NCBI RefSeq assembly: GCF_022539505.1
Contig: NC_061512.1
Location: 252,914,510 to 252,978,509 of the forward strand
Source of the DNA: Lolium rigidum
Taxonomy: Eukaryota > Streptophyta > Magnoliopsida > Poales > Poaceae
Length of the DNA: 64,000 nt
Direction: 5' to 3'
The notes beneath the pieces were generated by a model. The model was not told where the DNA came from, made no database searches, and was given only the letters and a program-made list of their open reading frames with translations. Positions 56,362-64,000 of the stretch are shown here, piece after piece; within the stretch, counting starts at the first letter, position 1; every line of letters begins with the position of its first letter. The translations under genes and the position numbers were made by a program.

Positions 56362-58582
56362 AGACCTTTTCTGGCGCCGTTGCCAGGGAGCCATAGCGTA
56401 GGTGAATAGTTTCGTGTGCACTTGTTTGCTTTATCTCTAAGTAGTTTTACTTCATGTACATAGTTGTTCTCTATCTCTTGTATGGATAGTGTATGCGAAT
56501 TACAAAAAAAATTAGTTGTACTTCTTATATATAAAAATAAAAAATGTTTTCAGAAAAGAAAAGTGATTGGAAAGATGAGTAATGGTGAAGTGGGGGTCGA
56601 CCTTGAACACTTGTGTTCATGCCTGCGAAACCAAAACAATTCTTTCCATGGAAGATTTTCATTAAAAACTTGTAAATAGTGCATATAGTGTATACAGTGT
56701 ACATATCCCGCTGTAAATAGAATGTATAGATAACCCCTAGTTTGTTATGCAAGTTTGTCACTATGCTGCCTAGAAAACAGATTTTCTGTGCTCCATTGTA
56801 TAAAATTTTAAAAATCACCAGAACGTGATCTTGATCTGAAATTTCTTGAGTGCATAGTAGTGCTTGCTATCTAACATTCGTTAGTTCTAACTTTTCTGAT
56901 TTGAGGTACGTAGACAGATCGAATAATTCAATCTTTATGTACTGATTCCGTTGAGACAGATTTCCTGTGCTGTGCTGCAAAAATTCGTGAAAAATCTCAG
57001 TATGGCATTTTGATCTGAAATTTTTTTGTGCATAGACCTGAGGTTATGATCTGTCTTTCATTAATCATGAGTTTTTCGGTTTGAGATATGTAACTATCTC
57101 ATTGAGTGACATCTTTACAGAGTGTTCAGTTTTGACAGATTTCTATTCTCTTTGTTTAAATATTGTACTTATGATTCAAAAGTTTCCTTCGTTTTCGATG
57201 TACGATTAAAATAATAAGAAACCTCAGTATTACAGTGGCTAAATATTTGATAGATTTTATAGAAATTAGGGATACTTGAACACTTGTGGATTTTATTTAA
57301 TGAGTACTAACCTACTAATGAGTTTTGTGAAGCCTTATGTGGATGCAGTTTTTAAGTTCCAATCAATATGGTGATATGAGATGAGCAAGAGGATGCAAGA
57401 GCTCAAGCTTGGGGATGTGTAGATGGATGCCAAGAGAATATTCAAGAAGATGCAAATATCTAAGCTTGGGGATGCCCAAGACATCCCCCTGTTCATCAAC
57501 CGACATGAGGTTGTCTCCTTCAAACTCAATATTACCCATCCACATGTAAGCATTGTATATAGTTGCTTTTATTATCTTTGGTTTTATCCTATTTAGTTTT
57601 ATTAGTTTCTTTATTTGGTTCTTGTTTCTTTGTTAGTTTCACTTATAATTGGAAAACAACAACAAAAAAAGGGGGTTTGAGAGCTCCATCAAATAATCAT
57701 GCCCATCTTAAATGGCTATAAAGAAAGAGCTTTATGGGAGACAACCCAATATGTTTATATTTCTGTTATTTGCTGTTTTGTTGAGTCTTGGAAGTCATTA
57801 CTACTGTAATGACCTCTCCTTATCATGTTTGTTTTGTTTTTGTGCCAAGAATTGCCTCTAATGGTAAGAAAGTGGTATTTGGGAGATTTGCAATCTTGTT
57901 TACTGGTTTCTGGTTCATCACGAGAAAAATCGCCAAAAATCACCGGAACGTAAGTTTGAGCTGCCAATTTACTAGCATCTTCCCCAGGTATTTATCTAAC
58001 TTTCATTAGTTCGAGTTTTTCGAGTTACTCAGGCGTAACTATTTTTCAAAAGTCAATTTTTTCGAATCGTTCTGTTTTGACAGATTCTTGCATCTGTTTT
58101 GCATTTGCATCTTTTTGCCCACCTTTTTGAGTTCTCTTGATCAAAGAACCTTATTGAAGTTGTGCTACAGTAGCTAATGCTTTTTAAAATGCTTTTCATA
58201 TGTCATACTGAACTTTGTAGATTTGATTAATATTATCATTGCACTAACGCTGCTAATGAGATTTGTGATGAGTTTTGTATGAAGGAAGTTTTCAAGTGTA
58301 GGAAAGAAGAATGATGAGATGAGATAAAGAATGGACAAAAGCTCAAGCTTGGGGATGCCCATGTCACCCCAAGATATATTCAAGAAGTACAAGCGTCAAA
58401 GCTTGGGGATGCCCAAGGCATCCCCTTCTTGATCAATAAAAATATCAGGTCCTGTTTCTGTTCACTATATTTTTATTGCTTCATATACTATGTGTTATTC
58501 TTGGAGTGTCTTTATTTTCTGTTGTGTATTTTATTTTTGATAAAGTGGGCACCATCATACCATGTTTGTTTGGGAGAGAGAC
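56362..58582 (+). other. Internal non-coding region of element 3 with 179-bp repeats and hairpins
   Basis: No domain recognised; the longest plausible ORF (56482-56679, MDSVCELQKKL) is short and unconvincing. ACAGATTT-type blocks recur every 179 bp (56778, 56957, 57136), with a related one at 58081. GGGGATGCC/GGCATCCCC hairpins lie at 58405-58425 and, with one mismatch, at 57468-57488. Confidence 0.6.
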
Positions 58583-60211
58583 TGATACGTCTCCAACGTA
58601 TCTATAATTTCTGATGTTCAATGCTTGTTTTATGACAATACCTACATGTTTTGTTCACACTTTATGATGATTTTATGCACTTTCCGGAACTAACCTATTG
58701 ACGAGATGCCGAAGTGCCAGTTCCTGTTTTCTGCTGTTTTTGGTTTCAGAAATCCTAGTAAGGAAATATTCTCGGAATTGGACGGAATCAACGCCCAGCA
58801 TCTTATAATTCCACGAAGCTTCCAGAACACCCGAGAGGGACCAGAGGAGAGCCACAGGCCCACCACACAGGTGGCCGGCGCGGCCCAACGGGGGCGCGCC
58901 CCCCTATTGTGTGGCGCCCCCGTCAGCCCTCCGACTCCGACTCTTCGCCTATAAGAAGCCTCCTGACCTAAAACATCGATACGAATAAGCCACGGTACGA
59001 GAAACCTTCCAGAGCCGCCGCCATCGCGAAGCCAAGATCTGGGGGACAGAAGTCTCTGTACAGGTAGCTATGTGGTTAATCTCTCTCTCGATGTACTTCA
59101 ATACAATGATCTCATGAGCTGCCTTACATGATTGAGATCCATATGATGAGCTTTGTAATCTAGATGTCGTTATGCTATTCAAGTGGATTTTACTTATGTG
59201 ATCTCCGGAGACTCCTTGTCCCACGTGTGTAAAGGTGACAGTGTGTGCACCGTGTGGGTCTCTTAGGCTATATTTCATAGAATACTTATTCACTGAGTTA
59301 TGATTTGAGTTGGATGTATCTTGCCAGAGAGTAATTCAGAATAGCATAGTGAAGTGCTTATTTATATTCCTTTATGATTGCAATGTGCTTTATATCACTA
59401 TTCATCTATGTGCTACTCTAGTGATGTTATTAAAGTACTCTATTCCTCCTCCATGATGTAATGGTGACAGTGTGTGCATCATGTAGTACTTTGCGTAGTT
59501 TATGATTGTGATCTCTTGTAGATTATGAAGTTAACTATTACTATGATAGTATTGATGTGATCTATTCCTCCTTTCATAGCTTGATGCTGACAGTGTGCAT
59601 GCTATGTTAGTACTCGGTATAATTGCGTTGGTCTATCATGCACTCTAAGGTTATTTAAATATGAACATCGAATGTTGTGGAGCTTGTTAACTCCGGCATT
59701 GAGGTGCTCTTGTAGCCCTACACAATTAATGGTGTTCATCATCCAACAAGAGAGTGTAGAGTGGTTTTATTATGTGATCAATGTTGAGAGTGTCCACTAG
59801 TGAAAGTATGATCCCTAGGCCTTGTTTCCAATTACTGCAATCATCGCTTATTTACTGTTCTACTGCATCTTTACTTCCTGCAATATTACTACCATCAGCT
59901 GCACGCCAGCAAGCTATTTTCTGGTGCCGTTACTACTGCTCATATACATTCATACCACTTGTATTTCACTATCTCTTCGCCGAACTAGTGCACCTATACA
60001 TCTGACAAGTGTATTAGGTGTGTTGGGGACACAAGAGACTTCTTGTATCGTGATTGCAGGGTTGCATGAGAGGGATATCTTTGACCTCTTTCTCCCTGAG
60101 TTCGATAAACCTTGGGTGATACACTTAAGGGAAAACTTGCTGCTGTTCTACAAACCTCTGCTCTTGGAGGCCCAACACCGTCTACAGGAAAAGAAGCGTG
60201 AGTAGACATCA
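58583..60211 (+). repeat. 5' LTR of element 4
   Basis: About 1629 bp, TGATACGTCTCCAACG to GTAGACATCA. TATA box CTATAAGAA at 58949-58957. It contains a primer-binding-like phrase, AGCTATTTTCTGGTGCCGTT, near 59910-59930. Confidence 0.85.
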
Positions 60212-60330
60212 AGCTATTTTCTGGCGCCGTTGCCGGGGAACGAAAAGCTACACACAGAGATTTCCTCCCTCGTCAACCACGCGCCAGTTGTAGACAGTCA
60301 AGTATTTTCTGGCGCCGTTGCCGGGGAGGA
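60212..60330 (+). repeat. Duplicated primer-binding-site sequence
   Basis: TTTTCTGGCGCCGTTGCCGG lies at 60217-60236 and again at 60305-60324, each preceded by a version of GTAGACA and AAG. A tandem duplication of about 88 bp around the LTR/PBS border explains it. Confidence 0.85.
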
Positions 60331-60457
60331 AAGGTAAAAGGCACTCGCACTCCAGATCTCGGCAACTAAGCTATTTTTTGGGTGAGTGCTCGAAGCTATT
60401 TCCTTTAGATCCTGCAAGTGCATCTTTTTGTTTCTTGTTAAACACTAGTAAGGCATA

Positions 60458-61193
60458 ATGGAAAACAACTGTGAGCTTTTTAATCTATTTCCTGAGTTAA
60501 GACATAAATGGTGTGTTGAAAAAATTAAAAAACCTATGGAACCTTATTTGCATGCTAATGGCAATGTTATTAGTATGAACGTTTTGAACACAATTGTTGC
60601 TAATGATATATAAAATTCTAAGCTTGGGGAAGCTGGCTTTGATGAGCATGATATTTTTAGTCCCCCAAGCATTTAGGAGAAAATTTTCTTTGATGATACT
60701 TTGCCTCCATGATGATTATAATGATAGTAGTCTTTTGGTGCCGCCTACTATGGAGGATAAATCTAATTTTGATTATAATATGCCTCCTATATTTGATGAT
60801 AGCTACTTTGTTTAATTTGCTCCCACTACAATTAATAAGAATGACTATGCTTATGTTGGGAGTAGTAATAATTTTATGCATGTAGCTCATGATAAGAATG
60901 TTTCATTTGATAGTTATATTGTTGAGTTTGTTCATGATGCTACTAAAAATCTTTATGAGAGAGAAAAATATGGTTGTAGAAATTTTCATGTTACTAAAAC
61001 ACCTCTCTATATGCTGAAATTTTTGAAGTTACACTTGTTTTATCTTTCTATGCTTGTTGCATTATGCTTCATGAATTTCTTTATTTACAAGATTCCTTTT
61101 CATAGGAAGTGGGTTAGACTTAAATGTGTTTTTAATTTGCTTCTTGATGCTCTCTTTTGCTTCAACTCTCATCTTTATGAGTGCATCATTTAA
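60458..61193 (+). pseudogene. Decayed gag remnant and hydrophobic post-gag ORF of element 4
   Basis: ATG at 60458 starts MENNCELFNLFPELRHKWCV, 51 residues before a TAA at 60611; a few more gag-like words follow with many stops. The whole gag core seen in the other Sabrina-like element is deleted. 60876-61193 then encodes the post-gag protein end, with YLSMLVALCFMNFFIYKIPF and HRKWVRLKCVFNLLLDALF, closely similar to 45608-46024. Non-functional. Confidence 0.65.
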
Positions 61194-63793
61194 ATTGCTG
61201 AGCCCATCTTAATGGCTATAAAGAAAGAACTTCTTGAGAGATAACCCATGTGTTTATTTTACTACAGCAATTTTGTTTTATATTTGAGTCTTGGAAGTTG
61301 CTACTACTGTAGCAACCTCTCCTTATCTTTATTTTATTACATTTTTGTGCCAAGTAAAGTCTTTGATAGCAAGGTTGATACTAGATTTGGATTACTGCGT
61401 AGAAACAGATTTCTGTCTGTCACGAATTTGGGCAGTGTTCTCTTTAGGTAACTCAGAAAAATCTGCCAATTTACGTGAGTGATCCTCAGATATGTACGCA
61501 ACTTTCATTCAATTTGAGAATTTTCATTTGAGCAAGTATGGTGCCTCTAAAAAATTCGTCTTTATGGACTGTTCTGTTTTGACAGATTCTGCCTTTTATT
61601 TCGCATTGCCTCTTTTGCTGTGTTGAATGGATTTCTTTGTTCCATTGGCTTCCAGTAGCTTTGTGCAATGTCCAGAAGTGTTAAGAATGATTGTGTCACC
61701 TCTGAACATGTGAATTTTTGATTATGCACTAACCCTCTAATGAGTTTGTTTTGAGTTTGGTGTGGAGGAAGTTTTTCAAGGGTTAAGAGAGGAGGATGAT
61801 ACAATATGATCAAGGAGAGTGAAAGCTCTAAGCTTGGGGATGCCCCCGTGGTTCATCCCTGCATATTTCAAGAAGACTCAAGCGTCTAAGCTTGGGGATG
61901 CCCAAGGCATCCCCTTCTTCATCAATAACTTATCAGGTCACTTCTCTTGAAACTACATTTTTATTCCGTCACATCTTATGTGTTTTACTTGGAGCGTCTG
62001 TTTGCTTTTGTTTTTGCTTTTGTTTGAATAAATTGGATCCTAGCATTCATTGTGTGGGAGAGAGACACGCTCCGCTATTGCATATGAACACATGTGTTCT
62101 TAGCTTTATTCTTAATGTTCATGGCGAAGGTTGAAACTGCTTCGTTAAATTGTTATATGGTTGGAAACGGGAAATGCTACATGTGGTAAATGGTATAATA
62201 TCTTGAATAATGTGATACTTGGCAATTGTTGTGCTCATGTTTAAGATCTTGCATCATATACTTTGCACCTATTAGTGAAGAAATACATAGAGCTTGCTAA
62301 AATTCGGTTTGCATGATTGATCTCTCTAAGGTCTAGATATTTTCTAGTAAGGGTCGAAAAACAAGGAAGACGGTGTAGAGTCTTATAATGCTTGCAATAT
62401 GTCTTTTATGTGAGTTTTGCTGTACCGGTTCATACTTGTGTTTGTTTCAAATAACCTTGCTAGCCTAAGCCTTGTATTGAGAGGGAATACTTCTCGTGCA
62501 TCCAAAATCCTTGAGCCAAACACTATGCCATTTGTGTCCACCATACCTACCTACTACATGGTATTTCTCCGCCATTCCAAAGTAAATTGCTTGAGTGCTA
62601 CCTTTAAACTTCCATTCTTTGTCTTTGCAATATATAGCTCATGGGACAAATAGCTTTAAAACTATTGTGGTATTGAATATGTACTTATGTATCTTATTTC
62701 TTATTAAGTTGCTTGTTGAGCGATAACCATGTTCCTGGGGACGCCATCAACACTTTGTTGAATATCATGTGAGTTGCTATGCATGTTCGTCTTGTCTGAA
62801 GTAAGGGAGATTTATCATGAGTTGAATGGTTAGAGCATGCATATTGTTAGAGAAGAACATTGGGCCGCTAACTAAAGCCATGATCCATGGTGGAAGTTTC
62901 AGTTTTGGACAACAATCATCAATCTCTTATGAGAATATTATTTGTTGTTGAATGCTTATGCATAAAAGAGGAGTCCATTATCTGTTGTCTATGTTGTCCC
63001 GGTATGGATGTCTAAGTTGAGAATAATCAAAAGCAAGAAATCCAATGCGAGCTTTCTCCTTAGACCTTTGTACAGGCGGCATAGAGGTACCCCTTTGTGA
63101 TACTTGGTTGAAACATATGTATTGCAATGATAATCCATGTTAATCCGAGCTAATTAGGACAAGGTGCGGGCACTATTGGTAATCTATGTATGAGGCTTGC
63201 AACTTGCAGGATATAATTTACATAATGCATATGCTTTATTACTACCGTTGACAAAATTGTTTCTTGTTTTCAAAATAAAAGCTCTAGCACAAATATAGCA
63301 ATCAATGCTTCCCTCTTCGAAGGGCATTTCTTCTACTTTTATGTTGAGTCAGTTTACCCCCTTCCTTCCATCTTAGAAGCAAACACTTGTGTTAACTGTG
63401 CATTGATTCTTACATACTTGCATATTTGCATTCATCATATTACTTTATGTTGACAATATCCATGAGATATACATGTTGAAAGTTGAAAGCAACCGCTGAA
63501 ACTTAATCTTCCTTTGTGTTGCTTCAATGCCTTTATTTAGAATCTATTGCTTTATGGGTTAACGCTTATGCAAGACTTATTGATGCTTGTCTTGAAAGTA
63601 CTATTCATGAAAAGTCTTTGCTATATGATTCAGTTGTTTAATCATTGTCTTTACCATTGCTTTGAATCACTGCATTCATCTCATATGCTTTACAATAGTA
63701 TGATCAAGATTATGTTGGTAGCATGTCAGTTCAGAAATTATTCTTTTATCGTTTACCTACTCGAGGACGAGTAGGAACTAAGCTTGGGGATGC
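61194..63793 (+). other. Internal non-coding region of element 4
   Basis: No gene. Contains the hairpin GGGGATGCC/GGCATCCCC at 61894-61914 beside AAGCTT, a further AAGCTTGGGGATGCCCC at about 61831, and AAGCTTGGGGATGC at 63780-63793 directly before the 3' LTR (polypurine position). Confidence 0.7.
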
Positions 63794-64000
63794 TGATATG
63801 TCTCCAACGTATCTATAATTTCTGATGTTCCATGCTTGTTTTATGACAATACCTACATGTTTTGTTCACACTTTATGATGATTTTATGCGTTTTCCGGAA
63901 CTAACCTATTGACGAGATGCCGAAGTGCCAGTTCCTGTTTTCTGCTGTTTTTGGTTTCAGAAATCCTAGTAAGGAAATATTCTCGGAATTTGACGGAATC
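63794..64000 (+). repeat. 3' LTR of element 4, partial
   Basis: TGATATGTCTCCAACGTATC onward; matches the start of the LTR at 58583 almost base for base until the window ends. Confidence 0.9.

Larger units (their letters stand above)
54723..58582 (+). mobile_element. LTR retrotransposon (element 3), 5' part only
   Basis: The 5' LTR (54723-56361) starts TGATACGTCGCAAACG and ends GGGACATCA. It is followed by AGACCTTTTCTGGCGCCGTTGCC as primer-binding region and about 2.2 kb of internal sequence, and then cut by the LTR element starting at 58583. Its 3' LTR is not in the window. Related in style to the Sabrina-like elements (AAGCTTGGGGATGCCC motifs) but with a different LTR. Confidence 0.75.
58583..64000 (+). 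mobile_element. Sabrina/WHAM-like LTR element (element 4), runs off the right edge
   Basis: The 5' LTR is 58583-60211, the internal region 60212-63793, and the 3' LTR starts at 63794. Same family as the minus-strand element at 34399-49902: shared LTR text, shared MENN-type gag start, shared ACTAAGCTTGGGGATGC before the 3' LTR. Its gag is badly decayed. Because it starts inside element 3, it is nested in it. Confidence 0.85.

Overview
This window is plant nuclear DNA from a grass, most probably the wheat/barley tribe (Triticeae). It contains an Au-type SINE, a CACTA-like element full of TTTAGTCCCGG hairpins, large LTRs that begin TGATACGTCTCC and have AAGCTTGGGGATGC just outside their 3' copy, and layered retrotransposon nests with very few host genes. 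There are no operons, CRISPR arrays or rRNA/tRNA genes. I can support one apparently intact host gene; almost everything else is transposable element (TE) sequence.

Layout. 1-1.4 kb: a broken minus-strand hypothetical gene that runs off the left edge, followed by a terminus of the PIF/Harbinger type. 1.5-1.8 kb: an Au SINE with a 15-bp target-site duplication (TSD). 2.97-4.05 kb: a non-autonomous CACTA-like element. 4.3-8.6 kb: a PIF/Harbinger-like element (TTA TSD) that carries a Myb/SANT-like gene but no transposase I can see, with a 5'-truncated LINE inserted in it (14-bp TSD). 9.85-12.5 kb: a wall-associated receptor kinase (WAK) gene in three exons. 12.75-19.45 kb: a nearly full-length minus-strand LINE with a 14-bp TSD, lying in the 3' flank of the kinase gene. 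19.5-21.9 kb: no recognisable gene.

21.9-54.7 kb is a Gypsy nest. Element 1 (21.9-29.95 kb) has gag and a pol frame that is continuous for 4.5 kb apart from nonsense codons. Element 2 starts with the next LTR (29.95 kb). It has lost reverse transcriptase, RNase H and integrase by an internal deletion that fuses protease to the pol tail, and it appears to continue at 49.9-54.7 kb as a multi-exon antisense gene of the 'putative gypsy-type transposon' kind. A Sabrina/WHAM-like gag-only element (34.4-49.9 kb, minus strand) split element 2. That element was itself split by a young complete LTR element (36.88-44.04 kb, TSD CCAGC) which carries an antisense plant-mobile-domain gene and no gag or pol. 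54.7 kb to the right edge holds two more LTR elements; the last (58.58 kb onward) lies inside the previous one and its 3' LTR runs off the window.

Insertion order can be read from the interruptions: host DNA; element 2; the Sabrina-like element at 34.4 kb and another LTR element at 54.7 kb; then the CCAGC element and the 58.6-kb element. The most interesting objects are the young non-autonomous element with its antisense gene and twin LTR hairpins, the gag-protease deletion derivative with its antisense gene, and the repeated hairpin/polypurine motifs of the Sabrina-like elements. All family names come from motif recognition by eye; no database search was possible.
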